DNA of 64,000 bases from Trigonopsis variabilis (GCA_003707065.3 PPXM03000011.1:248001-312000), one strand, 5' to 3'; positions 40,192-52,567 are shown, numbered from the stretch's first letter. Notes: generated from the letters alone by a model not told the origin. A program made the numbers and translations.

Positions 40192-41063
40192 TCAAAGCTG
40201 AGCTTTGCGGGCCGTGCGTAGAGCGATACCATCTGCATTGCGGTGGACACCTAATTCGGTCAATTTATAGAAAGCCTTGGCGAAATCCTTGTAAAAGAGA
40301 TCCTTGTCCTTGGCGTACTTTTCTACCCAGGGCCGGAACTTGGGGTCTTGGATCAGAGACATGTCTGCGGGCAGCATCATCAGGTCTCCCTCTTCGTCGT
40401 TGTATTGGAGATTTCCAGCCTTGTTCTTATTGAGTTTCCATTCTTCGTTCAAGAGGAGTTTGTAACTATGAGTTAGCAGCAATCAGCAACGACGACCTAC
40501 TATGTGTTTGAGAATCGGGTGGGATTGGGAACCCAAGGGCCCTCAAAGCCACTTCGATCGAGATGGCAACGACCGAGATTGTGAGCGCCAGCAAGGGCGA
40601 CGATTTCTTGATCGTCAAAGCCCATCCGGTAGAAAATATGGCGGAGGTGGTCGGCTCCTTTGGCACCGTCAGGTAGACGGCCGTTTGGCGGAACCAGGCT
40701 GTCATCGACATCGTCTTGTCTACCTGGCTTGAATGGGATCACTGGACCTCCCATGGCCTCGACAGCAGTGACACCAGCCAAGATCCATAGATCCGAGTAA
40801 GTGATCCAGGGGAACTTCTCTTTAATTGGTTCGAGGAACCGTCTCGCGTTTTCTAGTCCATTATTGGCCCCATCTTTTGCTTCCACTGGGAATCTCATGG
40901 TGGCACCATTTGATCCTCCGGTATCTGTCGCTTTATCATATGTTCCACTGGCGTGCCATGCTAAACGAACGAGAACGGGCCCAGTAGAACCGTCGTCATA
41001 GCTTTCATTGGGAAGAATATCCTTTATAGCCTGTCGTACTGCTTCGTAGTCACCTTTCGACAT
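40192..41063 (-). CDS. Cytosolic class I haem peroxidase (cytochrome c/ascorbate peroxidase type)
   Basis: Exons 40501-41063 and 40192-40465 join across a 35-nt intron (GTAGGT donor, CTAAC branch site), giving 278 residues from [13 protein letters not shown]. The frame continues to an ATG at 41162, but the added 33 residues have no presequence character. The MSKGD start matches the cytosolic fungal Ccp2-like subfamily. Distal Arg33, Trp36 and His37 lie in [12 protein letters not shown]. The proximal His is in [12 protein letters not shown]. The Trp of [15 protein letters not shown] corresponds to the radical-forming Trp191 of yeast CCP. The enzyme removes hydrogen peroxide using cytochrome c, ascorbate or another reductant; which one is not clear. 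Confidence 0.93.
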
Positions 41064-41766
41064 GGTGGTAGCAAGGTAAAAGGTTGCCGGCTGCGATAAT
41101 TTAAGGATGAGGACTATGAAAATGCGGGGGGCACCTGGCAACGGATTGGGACCTGAGTGCATGTGAGCGAGGAAGCAGTGACAGGAGTGGTTTAAACCTA
41201 AGATCTCAGAGGGTTTTAATTTAAAAATATTTTACGGTTAAGATAAACAAGATAAAAGACAGGAAAATTTGATGCTGTACGGGCTTAGAAACATTAAGTC
41301 AGTCTCTCGTTTGGTGGAACAACGGGACTAGGACGCCTGGTTCCCACGGTCCTCTTGTCCTTTCAGCCGTGGCCAGAGTGCCCAATAGGAGTGCAGATAT
41401 TTGAAATCTCGGTGAGACCTATGATTGCCAGAGTATATGAGAGCCTGATGTCACAGATGAGCAACTTAACGTGGTCTCTTTAGATTTTCTTATCCGATTT
41501 CCGACTTATCGTGCCTTTTCACATGCTCTCACATGTGAAGCACGGAGAATGCGGGAGAGCTGTCATTACGTTACAGTAGTGGACGTTACGCGAAAGATCT
41601 AGAAAGGACACCTCTAAATAGCTCGTAGAGCGTGCATTCTCTGAGAGAACATTTATGATAGAATATAGGAGATGTACGCGAGAGAATGAGAGATTCCAAA
41701 AACAGTCAAAGATATGCCTTACTTTAGTACATAAAAAGGGCCTGTTCCGTATCCCGTAACATTAGA
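41064..41766. other. Intergenic: peroxidase promoter and hydrolase 3' flank
   Basis: About 0.7 kb with no recognised gene. An upstream in-frame ATG at 41162 could lengthen the peroxidase. Confidence 0.45.
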
Positions 41767-42489
41767 CTAACCATAATAGTTGAAAAAGTCAATGAATTGG
41801 GCAAAGGCTCGCTCAAGACCGAATTTGACAACAGGGTTGGAAAGATCACCTCGGACGGCAAAGCCGTGGACAGTACCACCGTATAGAGTATTAGTATAGG
41901 GAAAGCCGTTCTTCTCAAGAGCCAGTTCCATGGCAAGACGGGTCTCTGGAGGATTGGCCCTATCTTCAGAAGCCGAAGCCACAGTACAAGGAGATTTGAG
42001 CACCGCATACTCGTCGACGGTGACAAGGGAAGGATGGGCAAGGCCAATACCGGCCAATTTGCCATCCTTCGACAATCTCACACACGAATTGGCTCCAAAG
42101 CAATAACCGACGGCAAAGATTTTGTCGAATCCAAGCGCTTTGGCTTCATTAAAGGCAGCATCCGCAAAAGGCACAACTCCGGCAGGGCGATGACGACCCA
42201 TCCATGCAGGAATGTCAAAGCCTTCCTGATTCAGAGGAGCAGGCTCGCCATTGAAAAGATCGGGCATTATCACATAGTAGCCATTCTCGGCGAACATGTC
42301 GCAGAGCAATTGGTTGTTCAAGAACTTGTGACCAAGCCAGTCGGTATAAAACAACAAGGCCTTCTTCGATGCTTTGGCATCGCCCACCACATAACTTTCT
42401 ACCCCATTGATTGTTTTTATTTCTCCAACGGGAGTTCCCTCGTGTTTAAACCCAGAAGCGCAGCACTTGTAGACAGCGGTATCGGACAT
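41767..42489 (-). CDS. Dienelactone hydrolase family protein
   Basis: A single exon. The frame opens at a GTG, so the first ATG at 42489 is used, giving 240 residues (MSDTAVYKCCASGF). It has the dienelactone hydrolase fold. Nucleophile Cys is in AVGYCFGANS, Asp in ASASEDRANP and His in GTVHGFAVRG, an intact Cys-His-Asp triad. In bacteria these enzymes open dienelactones in chlorocatechol breakdown. The numerous fungal paralogues, including yeast Aim2, have mostly unknown substrates. Cytosolic location is expected since no signal is visible. Confidence 0.92.
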   Translation of the reverse strand: MSDTAVYKCCASGFKHEGTPVGEIKTINGVESYVVGDAKASKKALLFYTDWLGHKFLNNQLLCDMFAENGYYVIMPDLFNGEPAPLNQEGFDIPAWMGRHRPAGVVPFADAAFNEAKALGFDKIFAVGYCFGANSCVRLSKDGKLAGIGLAHPSLVTVDEYAVLKSPCTVASASEDRANPPETRLAMELALEKNGFPYTNTLYGGTVHGFAVRGDLSNPVVKFGLERAFAQFIDFFNYYG

Positions 42490-43834
42490 GGTTGCTAGAC
42501 TTGAACTGACGTAAAACAGAAGGCGTAACACAAGACAGCGTTAGTAATGAAAGCCCTTCGACAAGGTTGCACTTATACTGATGACAGCTGTGCCGCATCC
42601 AGTGCGGTTCGGCACAAACCACTGAAAGCCGCTTTGGGTTTTAATCTTAGCTCCGAGCCTGGGAACATCTTTCAGTCTAATTACAGTAAGGGCGGGTCCC
42701 GCGCAGACTCAGGAAGGCCACAGTAGATGACGATGAGCAGAAGAAAACCAACAAGTCGTAGGATCTAGAGTAGATTATTTTGCCTTTTTTTTAATATTTT
42801 TGCTGCTTGAAGGAGTCCGGCCCTGCTGATCCGAGTGATCTGGCTCTATGTCCGAGTTGAGCCCCACGTCGCCGAAATCGGGGAACGACGATCAAGCGAG
42901 TCTTTAGTTTGAGCCTTCTATGGCAAAAAAGAAATGGTCATTATGATTTATTAATTTACATATGTAAGCCATGTCCTCTGCTAGTCATTCGACATTTCTC
43001 GTAGGACGTCTTGTGATCCAGGTCAGCGTTACGAGTACGTCAAAGATGGAGAACAAAATCAAATCATGAGAAAAAACATAGAAAAGGCCTTATCTTGCTA
43101 GCGATTCAATACTGAAACTAAGCATACAACGAAAAAGCCATCAGCGATCATTCGGTGCTATCTTAGGGCCGAGAATGCCGAGAAGCCCGGCACTGTCAAA
43201 GAGAGGATAAACCGTAGACTAAACGGAGTAAATTCATCCCTGATCATGCCGATTACGCCCTAACGCGAGGGGCTGTGCGAAATCATATCAACAGCAGGGC
43301 TCATTATGATATTTGTTTCTTCTCCTTGCCGCTTCCAGAACATCCTGTCCGTCATAGTAGGCCTCTCAAAGAGTAGAGCCCTCAAATATGAAACTGTCGC
43401 AAGATAAAAAGGTACGTTGTCTTTCATAGACCTGCAAGGGACATGAGTCAAAGTGCTGTTCAAATATTGGATCGATTGTTTGTTCAACTATCAGACCAGG
43501 AACTTTATCGCAAAAGATTAATAAAGCAGCAAATGTTATAATAGGTGAAATTCATTAAACGGCCAAGAAGTCGTCCAGAAAGGCCTATTCAACCAGTGCG
43601 TCGCCTGCTAAAGAAAGAATCGAGGTATAAGAAACACAATTATGGTATTAAGTTCTCAAAGTAATGACCCAAACCACATCATGCTTCAGGAATGATATCT
43701 ACCACCGTACTGTCAGATCATTACGGTTGGCATGTGTTGTCTTCTTCCCCATGGAAGGTGGCACGCAATGTAGCGGCCAAAACCCATGGAAGCAACCAGC
43801 CTTGACAGCAACCTCCCAACGTCATCGATATCTC
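42490..43834. other. Intergenic, 1.35 kb
   Basis: A divergent promoter between the dienelactone hydrolase and the WD40 gene. A small imperfect dyad (GTGCCG...CGGCAC, near 42590-42614) lies about 100 bp upstream of the hydrolase. No gene was identified. Confidence 0.45.
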
Positions 43835-45664
43835 ATGACCGTTAGTGACCCGTGAGTTTGAACACATCAGGCGCATACAGGAACAAGTATTCTATTGCAT
43901 GCAAAAGCGCTTGGTTTAAATAGGAGTAAGCTAACTTTTCGTCTAGAACGGTACTGTCTACCACGAGCTTTACCAAGGATATCCCGTCGTATTCGGGAGC
44001 TTCGATTACACGAAAGTAAGTCGATTGGCTTCAGTACCGAGAAATGATTGGTAGCTGAGCTATACAATCCGCCAATATTTCTCTTACTAACGTGATCTAG
44101 ACATTGGCAGCTTCACGATCTTATCCGAGTGGAACCCAAGAACCCTCGAAATGTGCTTTATATCCACGACAACACAGTGCGAAGTCTCGATTTTGTTACT
44201 GGAAGCACATCGACAGTTGCATCTATCGAATTTGAACCACGATGCATCGCTGCATTAGGAGGTATGAATCACTCCACAGGGTTAGGCTGACTTGTCGTCT
44301 AGATTATATCGCTACTGGAGGCCTTGTGGCAGGACAGCTCAGCTTGACAAAGAGAGGTGGTCCTACTAACGAGTTTAACCTTGGTGGTTATATCAATAAC
44401 TCTATCAATCTTTTCTCTGCTTCCGATTCGCAGGTGCAGGCCGCTGTTTGGTACGATTTTGGCCGTCGATAAGCTCTAACTCTGTAGCAACAATGACCAA
44501 CGTTTATCACTGGTCACCTTTGCCTCTTCAGGATATACCCTTAACCAAGCCATTGAACTTCCCGTCCCTCTGAACCATTCGTCCATCTCACCCGACACCA
44601 AGACCATTATTGCCTGTGGTGACTCAGACGATCTTTTCGTCCTTCATCCGGAGGAAAATATTCAATCAAATCCCTTATCGAGTGAATGGTCCTTGAAACG
44701 GACTCTTCGATCCAGTGGGCACGGCTTTTCAACCGCCTTTAGCCCCTCGGGGATAGTGTTTGGTGTCGCTAGCCAAGAAGGAGTTCTGACCCTATGGGAT
44801 TCCCGCTATCTGTCATCGTGGAAGATGAATCCTTTGACAAGGCTGGAAACTACTCGACCGAAACAACAGGCTGGTGCGTTTAGGTGCCTTAAATTCAGCG
44901 ATAGCTTGAATGATCTGCTGTTTGTTTCCGAGCACAGTGATCGAGTCCATATTGTCGACATGCGTCGACTGGACCAAAGGGAAATTCTTTCTCTGCCACC
45001 TTCTCAGTTCCGAACTCAAACAGCTGAAACTCTTTTAAGGGCTTCCTTATTGTCCAACGACTCAAGTGATGAGAGTCCCCAGGCAGTCAGACAAGACGCT
45101 CCAGAATCTAGGTCCCTCTCCAGAGGAGCTCAGATGGTCTTCTTTGGAGAACTGGGCTTTTCGACCCGGGACTCGAGAGCCGAAGAAACTGGCGGAGCCG
45201 ATTCGAGACTTCCTAACAGAGCAGAAAGCAACAGCAATAACAACTATTCTGAGGACTACACCAATCCATTACAGGACATCATGTCGGACTCAAATTCGGT
45301 GCGCGAGCTCTACGCGGGCGCTGATGCGGACTTTGCCTCACCAGGACAGACAACGTCGCCGCGACCGGGGAATAACCTGATCCAGCAGCGGAACTTTGCC
45401 AATTGGAACAGGCGGCGCGGTGGCCCCGCGTTTACAATTGTTGATAGGGCGCTTGGCGAAGAAAGTTCAGTATTGCCGCTGACCAGCACTCTTAATCGTG
45501 ATGGACGACAGTCTTGTGATGACATTTTAGGATTGGAATTTTGCCCGTCCTCTGTGCGGCATGGTGTTTCGACGGGGTTGTATGTGGGATTACGAGACGG
45601 CATTTTCAAATTTGACCTTGACGAGAGTATTCGAAGGACATTTCCAGCTTTTCAGATGCGGTGA
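43835..45664 (+). CDS. WD40-like protein with DUF2415 domain
   Basis: Five exons (43835-43851, 43947-44015, 44101-44261, 44303-44450, 44488-45664) with introns of 95, 85, 41 and 37 nt give 523 residues. It starts MTVSDPTVLSTTSFTKDIPS. Exon 3 gives KHWQLHDLIRVEP, the conserved opening of this fungal family. The fourth junction restores VQAAVCNNDQRLSLVTFASS. WD-type strands follow (FSTAFSPSGIVFGVASQEGV LTLWD, CLKFSDSLNDLLFVSEHSD). The C-terminal DUF2415 block runs LGLEFCPSSVRHGVSTGLY to DGIFKFDLDESIRRTF. A disordered Ser/Asp-rich insert separates propeller and tail. The function is not established. The two 5' introns are longer than the rest, and the first exon is only 17 nt, so the start is the least certain part. 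Confidence 0.82.
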
Positions 45665-45878
45665 TGGATTATTAGTAATGAACGAGTAGGCATTTATTCC
45701 ATGCCAGGCATACGCAATGTGATTTATTCTAGCTTGAAGATGATATGGACGCTTGGGTAAGGAGTACGTAATGACTCTACAAATTACTCTTTAACACATA
45801 CAAGTCCGATTCATCCCATCCCAAATGCAAAAGATGCGGGGTGTCGTAGACAGCTCACCAGTCTAAGTTTCTAAAGCC

Positions 45879-47238
45879 CTATAACGTTTTAACAAAGTCA
45901 ACGGTCTTGGCAAACGGAAAGTCCTTCTTCATCCGAACGGCGCATTTCTTGCCAGGGGTCTTCGACATGGAAGAGTCGTGGACACCGTTGGGCTCAGTAT
46001 AAACATCAGTAATGGCGGCGATTTCACAGAACTTGAAGATTTCGTCGTACATGACCTCACACTGGCCGACGACGCACATCTTGCGCTCCGGAAGTGCCTT
46101 GGCCCAATGTTCCTTAGAACCGTTGTAAGGGGTAATGAGGAGCGAGTCAGGCTTAGCAGCGTTGCGGGCATAGATCATACCCCAATCACGTAGAGCTCGC
46201 CAGGTGATAAGGTCCTTGCGAGCATTCTTTCCATAAGAAGGAGACTCGACAAATGGAGGAGGAGGGGGGTTGAGGTTGACCCATGGGGAGAGGAGAGAGA
46301 CGGCGTAGGGTTTGACGGTGAGTGGCTTGTCGATGATGCCTTGTTGGAGCGAAGGATCAGCAACCAAGGAGCTGAGGGCGAGAGCCAAGTTTCCGCCGGC
46401 AGAATCACCCACGAGGACAACTTTTGTGCACTTGTCAACCTCAGTTAGTTTATAATAGAGGCTGGCGAGTTCGGCCAACTGAGTAGGGAAAACATTTTCA
46501 GGAGAGAGAGAGTAGTTGCAAATGAGAACGCTGAGGCGGGGATTAGACGCAGCTCTATACACGTCAGCAATGAAGCCGACCTGCTGGCCCATGATGGGCA
46601 TGATGAATCCACCGCCGTGGAGATAAATGATGATAGGGTCATCAGGGGTCCGGTTAGGAGCTTCCACGACCCATCGAGATTCTCCTTTATCTGTGGGATA
46701 CAGAACTGCGCAGTTATTGAAGCTTGGGTTTTCCTTCTTGATACTCTGGAGGAGATTCTCCATAGAAGGAACAAGGTTACATAAAGACCTAAACGTTAGA
46801 GAGCGACCAAGGCAAGGGGAACAAGAACACAAAGGGAAGGATAGAAGAATACTCAAAAAGAGCATTTATCGAGCTCGAAAACAATCACAAGCAAAGAAAC
46901 TACCATAGACAAAAGAAAGAAAGAGATCACATACCTTATTTGGCGGAGGTTTAGGTTTGAAATGATAAAGACAGTGATATCGCCCACTATAGCGTCGTAA
47001 ATACTACCATCTCTAGATGAAACAGAAGCGGTTTTAGCTAAAAAGACCATCATGACCCGAAAGGCTACATATGTTAGCTTTCTATCAAAGTCCAACAAAT
47101 CAAGGGATGACGAGGTCACAGCCCTCGTCAGGTGAACCCAGCTAGATACTCACGAATAGACATCACGGCTGCCGCCAGACCAATCTTTTCCACTAAAGAA
47201 GCTGATCCATAGTTTGAGTTTTGCTTCTTGACCGACAT
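45879..47238 (-). CDS. Alpha/beta hydrolase, HSL/steryl-acetyl-hydrolase-like
   Basis: Three exons (47154-47238, 46935-47064, 45879-46788) with introns of 89 and 146 nt give 374 residues starting MSVKKQNSNYGSASLVEKIG. The catalytic part has the oxyanion motif YLHGGGFIMP, the nucleophile elbow VGDSAGGNLALAL, an acid residue within CEVMYDEIF, and the His in GVHDSSM. This is the arrangement of the hormone-sensitive-lipase (GDxAG) group, including yeast Say1, an ER steryl deacetylase. The N-terminal hydrophobic stretch (AAAVMSIPFRVMMVFLA) could be an ER anchor, which would fit a Say1-like role; this is inference. Relatives can also be arylesterases. Confidence 0.85.
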
Positions 47239-50200
47239 GTCTTGGACAAGAAGGAGAGTGGGGAGGTGCTGGGCTGTCTGTCGGTTTTATCTATCAAGAT
47301 CAACCGAGCCCTACCTAGATTGGCAACCAGCGTTCTAACCCAGCAGTGTTGCACCCCTGCCAGATATAGCGACAACGAGCTGAGGACAGCAAAGCACAAT
47401 CACATGTCTTTGAAATGGAGGCGGAATTAACGATTCTTTGTTAAAAACCACGCTGATTCTACCAGGGTGGCTTGTTTCCTCTAATCAGCCTGTCTACCTC
47501 TATCTCTTACTGTCCGGTTTAATTTGAATTGGCGAATACTTAGTGTCCTTGCTACAGTTGGTTTTTCCTTTCTGGCCCTAGACGTTACCTCTTCTTTGGT
47601 GGCTTTGAGCCGGACCTCATCCCTTCCATTCATCGTCCCGTTCCATAGAGTCTTGGCAAGGTCTTTTTTATGCACCCTGACTGTGTTTGACGTGCCGGCT
47701 ACTTGATCTCTTCATTCCATTAAATATTTGTAGGTAGACCCTTTTCTCGTATAACCTTGCGTTTTTGAGTGATGTCACTTGATCATGGGCGATTCGGAGC
47801 CCCCTTGTTCGGCTTCTGGTGACCCGGTTAACCCGAACATGCTGCCCCCTTGCTCGGGCTCTGTCCCAACACCTTGCCCAAAAGTCCCTTTCTAGCCTCA
47901 CCTGGGAGCCCTCATGGTCTCTATGAGGGTCAATTTACGACTTGTGAGAGCCTCAGACAAGAAGACAGCAGGAGATGAAGAAGGATAAAAGGTTTGTGTG
48001 GAACGATTAGAGAGAAGTCTCGTGCACGTTCAGCGGGACTTTTGACATAAAGAAGTCATTGTCTGTTGTCCCTGGAACCACTAGCCTGCTGTTGTTTCCA
48101 AAACTCTGCAAGCTGTTTTGGCTCATCCGGTCAAAAAGCCTGTTACCTCGACACGGCTGGTCGCCGCTCTGCCCAACTAGACCAATGGGCTCACCTAGAC
48201 CATATTTGTCCTCTTTGGGCAGAAGAGTTCGATGATTTCATTTATTGGAGCCTAGTGGAATGACACAAAGGATGCACTTCGGAAAAGGTGTATCGCCTTG
48301 TTCGTAACGCGCAGGGATTTTCATTAACTCATCTCTGCATGCCGTGCTATAAAAAGCAAACGTGAGTCGCACCCCACGCGTGACCTGGGGCGTGATCCGC
48401 GGCTGCGCCATGATGGATATGTAGTTAGCGCGACGCTAGGCATGTAATAGGTCGAAGATTTCTCTGTTTCTGGAGAGAGTTGGCCAATTTAGCTAAGAGG
48501 TAGCTTAATCCTGATATTGTTTATTAAGGATGTATTCATCAGGAAGGTACACTTGATTGCCGTATTGAGTAGTTGTACTATCCTTTCTTTAGACCGACAA
48601 AGATTCTTCATCTACGCGGCGTTATGGTCTTGCAGATATATCAAGTCTTGCTTAGCGTGCAGCTTTTTGGTCATGTATTTTGTCTGTTGTTTTGTGTTTG
48701 TTCTCTGATCGTCTGATGATCTGAAGATCCAGAGCACGTCCTGCATCAGCGGCACAAGCAAGGAGGGTGCCAACTTGCATTCTTTGGCACTGTGGCTTGC
48801 TCTGTAGATGATAGTTTGGTAAAAGGACACAAACAACACCAATAGCGGTAGAGTATTGACTGGGTCCATGTGAAAGTATGCAGATCCTAAGGCAGATCGT
48901 ATGAGAAGAAGAAAACATTCAATATCTCGTCCTACGTGTACGCAGAAGATTCATCTCAGAGCGATAGCCCGCTATGTACGCTAGAGTACGCAACCGGCTA
49001 ACCTGAAAAGTTAGAATATTCATGGTATATAATAATTGGGCTTCTAAGCGAATGCAACTGGGGTTTTCGAGATCAAGTGTCAAGGAGGATCTGGATGACG
49101 ACCGACATCCTTGACAATACGACCAGGAAAAGGGCCGAAGTTGAAGGTATCGATAGTCATGTAGAGTCATCCTCGTTTAGAGGCCCGTAATTCTCAACGA
49201 GGAGCCAGGAAGATGCTCAATTACTGCAAACTCATACTTGCCATTGTCATATTAGCATATTCACACGTCAACTGAGAAGCATCTAGCGCTTCGGTTAAAT
49301 ACCATGAAGGATAGCAGCTCCTTGAGCGCGACCGAGGAAACGACATGGCAGAGATGTGGCCTGCATATCAAGGAAAAACGTTGTTCCGTATGGGATGTGC
49401 AGTCACTTACTGATGAAACTTCCCACTGACAGCAGCAGTAGGGATGAAAGGGTGTGCTCCCGATTAGCATGCAGGGTATGTCTCAAAAGTTTTTGGAACG
49501 AGTGTGGTACGCGTGGTTGAGATCGTCGCTCTAGTCAGCGAACCGGTATCGATACAAGCAAGCTCTTTCTCGACCAGAGCAAGGCTCTGTCTAAGACTCT
49601 CATCGCTTTTAAGGCTTCGCTCTCGCACTCATTCTCAGAGTGCCAAGGTCTCTGGTGCCAGGAAAGCGTAACGCGCGTCAAGGCTCATATCTTTGAGCGA
49701 CTGCATGCCTAGAATATCGAGACTGAGAATGCAGTCTGCGATCCTCCTTTGGGATTCCTTCTTCTCCGACACGGGATTGATCACTTTGGCAATCTGTATC
49801 CGTACAAGGTCGCCGCTGAGATGCAGGGTATATGAAACTTAGGGCTTCTCAAGTCTGTAGAAAAAATGGCAATTTCTCCATTCTCCTCACTTGTATCTGG
49901 AGAGAAGAATGTTTTTCAGTTGAATCGAGTGCATGAGAGACAGAAAAGGCAACCATATCGATCTATGAAAAAGAGATTATTTGCGGCCCCTCTGGAATGG
50001 TAAAGTGCGTGCTCATCAGAATGAAGAGAATAAGCTAGATGGTTCCAAAAACCAGAAATCGATATTTCATGACACCATTATTGTTCGCAAAGACCGACGT
50101 GGCGTTGGTTCGTCATGCCTTAGTAGGATCCACGCTGCTTAAGCCTGTTGCCAGTGTCAACCAGCACCACCTTAGTAGTATTCGACTGCTTATCCTGTGA

Positions 50201-50971
50201 GCAATGAATAAGACCATCCCTACCGCCATCTTCTCGATACTGAGTGGATTGGTACTGGCCAAAACATATTCTATTTGAGACTCTTGATCGAGTCGCTATA
50301 TCCTCTGCAGTATCGACTATGCTGAACTGAGCACAATCTTGGAACTTCTGTCCATGGCAGCACCCTCGGTCAGCAGCTAAATCGTATAAACAGTAGTTGA
50401 AAACTCCCTTAGGTCTGGATACAATTATTCTCCTTAGGACTATGTCTCAATGATGACTTACTGTAGTTACATGTCAAAGGCAAGCTTCCTCTCAACAGAG
50501 AACCGTACGTCAAAAAAAAGATCCAAGATCCGATTCCAAGTCGCGTCAATCCTACGTCTTATCCAGAACAGGCATATTAACGGCTGTTCTTGCTATGGTT
50601 CCTGAACCCCGCCATCTCGTTGTGGAATATTGGCGTCCATTTAGACGTAGGTCAGCTGCTCAATCTTGGCCAAGCCGTTACATGGCAACCGACATAGCCG
50701 TCGCAAAAGTCCACCTGGAACAAGGATCCAGAGCGAAAAGTTCTTAGTAAACAGTAATAAAATTCGTGTGCTGATGCTCTATTTATTCTTTTTAAACAAG
50801 TTTACGATCCCTCGTCTCATAACCACCTCTTTGAGTGGAACTCGGAGCGGATCCTTTTGTCCACCCGCTGTCGTCCCGGGCATTCCCCACATTCCGCTCC
50901 AGCCCCGGACTCAGACAGGCCCCGCAAAGCCAACCCTATAAAATGTAAGGTCAGCCATCTGTGGATCCCTG
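47239..50971. other. Gene-poor region, 3.7 kb
   Basis: The largest gap in the window. All open frames are short (under 95 codons), on both strands, and show no family motif. No transposase, reverse transcriptase, tRNA or terminal repeat was recognised. Points of note are two similar GC-rich segments beginning GCCCCCTTG near 47799 and 47844, with CGG-N5-CCG at 47825-47835 between them, and a TATAAAAAGC-like box near 48349. It may hold a spliced orphan gene, a non-coding RNA or decayed sequence. Confidence 0.4.
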
Positions 50972-52489
50972 ATGGTCACCTTAACCCCACGAATATTTAT
51001 TCGGTCATTCTCGATCTCGCGCGTCAGCAGAAATGCGCTTTCGAGCAAATTCCTAGGCTCTGCTCGCGAGGCCATGCCGCTTATCAAGCCTGGAGACGTT
51101 GTTCTCTGTGGAGGATTTGGGCTATGCGGGCTTCCAGAGACGCTTTTGCACGAGCTTTGCGAACATCCTCAGATCAACAACCTCACTGCCGTATCTAATA
51201 ACTGCGCCATCGACGGCGTCGGTTTGTCCAACCTCTTGGTGTCGGGCCAAGTGTCCAAAATGATTTCATCCTATATTGGCGGCAACAAGGTCTTTGAACG
51301 TGCCTATCTCGACGGCAAAGTCGACGTCGAAATCACTCCCCAAGGTACTATTGCTGAACGGATCCGTGCTGCTGCCGCCGGCTCTCCTGCCGTCTGGACT
51401 CCGACAGGAGCCAATACCGATCTCGAGACTGGTAAGATCCCCGTCCGCTACGCCCCCGATGGAAAAACTGTTATCGAATACTGCAAACCCCGAGAAACAC
51501 GAGTGTTTGACGGCCGCAAGTACGTTCTCGAGTACGCGTTACCGGGCGATGTTGCGCTGATCCACGCATACAAGGTCGATCGACATGGAAACTGCTGGTT
51601 CCGCGGTACTGCCAACAACTTCAACAGTATCATGGGAAAAGCTGCCAAGGTCACCATCGTTGAAGCCGAGCATATCGTCGAAGTTGGAGAAATTCCCCCT
51701 GAAGACGTCCATCTCCCAGGTATCTTTGTCACAAAGGTCGTCCCTGCCACCGCTCCTAAACTCATTGAATCTCTCAAGACCCGCTCCCCGTCGTCGACTC
51801 CTACTGAGCCCCAACCCACAGACGCTGCTGGTATTGGACGCACACGGCTCGCGCGGCGCGCCGCACGCGAGTTCCGCGACGGCATGGTGGTCAACTTGGG
51901 TATCGGAATCCCCACCACGTCTGCTGATTACATTCCTGAGGGCGTGCACATCACCCTCCAATCTGAAAATGGAATTCTCGGTATGGGCCCCTATCCTCTT
52001 CCTGGCGAAGAAGACCCCGACTTCATCAACGCCGGCAAGGAGACCGTTACCCTCCTTCCTGGAGCTGCCCTCTTTGGCTCTGAGCAAAGCTTTGAGATCA
52101 TTCGCAGCGGCCGCGTCGACGTCTCGATCCTTGGAGCCATGCAAGTCTCGGCGCTAGGAGACTTGGCCAACTGGATGTTGCCTGGAAAAGTCAAGGGAAT
52201 GGGCGGAGCCATGGATCTGGTCTCGAATCCCGAAAAGACTAAGATCGTTGCTCTGATGGAACACGTCGATAAGCGCGGACAACCCAAGATTGTGGAGAAA
52301 TGTGCGTTCCCACTGACGGGCGCTAAATGCGTTTCCCGCATCATCACCGACCTCGCGGTGTTCGACGTGGACCACGAGGCGGGATTGACGTTGATAGAGA
52401 AAGTGGACGACAAGAGCGTTGAAGATCTTGTTGCCCTGACGGGAGCCCCATTCAAGGTTTCCGAGAACCTCAAAAGTTACGATATCTAG
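50972..52489 (+). CDS. Succinyl-CoA:3-ketoacid-CoA transferase (SCOT), mitochondrial
   Basis: A single exon of 505 residues. The N-terminus (MVTLTPRIFIRSFSISRVSRN) is basic, hydroxyl-rich and free of acids, so it is a likely matrix presequence. SCOT moves CoA from succinyl-CoA to acetoacetate (or acetate in some fungal relatives). Both halves of the enzyme are fused, as in eukaryotes. The A-part has GDVVLCGGFGLCGLPETLL, and TVIEYCKPRETRVFDGRKYV. The B-part has GMVVNLGIGIPTTSADYIPE and the catalytic Glu in LQSENGILGMGPYP. The closing block is KCVSRIITDLAVFDV. An Arg/Ser/Pro-rich linker (KTRSPSSTPTEPQP) separates the halves. It is convergent with the second zinc-cluster gene, only 78 bp apart. 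Confidence 0.95.
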   Translation: MVTLTPRIFIRSFSISRVSRNALSSKFLGSAREAMPLIKPGDVVLCGGFGLCGLPETLLHELCEHPQINNLTAVSNNCAIDGVGLSNLLVSGQVSKMISSYIGGNKVFERAYLDGKVDVEITPQGTIAERIRAAAAGSPAVWTPTGANTDLETGKIPVRYAPDGKTVIEYCKPRETRVFDGRKYVLEYALPGDVALIHAYKVDRHGNCWFRGTANNFNSIMGKAAKVTIVEAEHIVEVGEIPPEDVHLPGIFVTKVVPATAPKLIESLKTRSPSSTPTEPQPTDAAGIGRTRLARRAAREFRDGMVVNLGIGIPTTSADYIPEGVHITLQSENGILGMGPYPLPGEEDPDFINAGKETVTLLPGAALFGSEQSFEIIRSGRVDVSILGAMQVSALGDLANWMLPGKVKGMGGAMDLVSNPEKTKIVALMEHVDKRGQPKIVEKCAFPLTGAKCVSRIITDLAVFDVDHEAGLTLIEKVDDKSVEDLVALTGAPFKVSENLKSYDI

Positions 52490-52567
52490 ATGGCGGGGAA
52501 AGAATTTTGTTAAATAACCAAATGTTTACTAGATCTATTTACAGTCGTAACAGTGTTCGCGGCCACT

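Noticed and set aside
41064-41162. N-terminal extension of the haem peroxidase as a mitochondrial presequence
   Set aside because: The extra 33 residues have few basic residues and no amphipathic pattern, while the ATG at 41063 gives the usual cytosolic start.
46853-47119. 88-codon minus-strand frame with hydrophobic end
   Set aside because: It is the second exon of the alpha/beta hydrolase read through both flanking introns, not a separate membrane protein.
22556-48400. Similar strings CGTGACCTGGGGCG-like near 22560, 35330 and 48385
   Set aside because: The matches are short and degenerate and their positions relative to genes differ, so I do not claim a shared promoter element.
51448-52144. 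Antisense frames of 150-200 codons over SCOT
   Set aside because: They mirror the strongly biased SCOT codons; the sense frame has the full two-part enzyme with its catalytic Glu.
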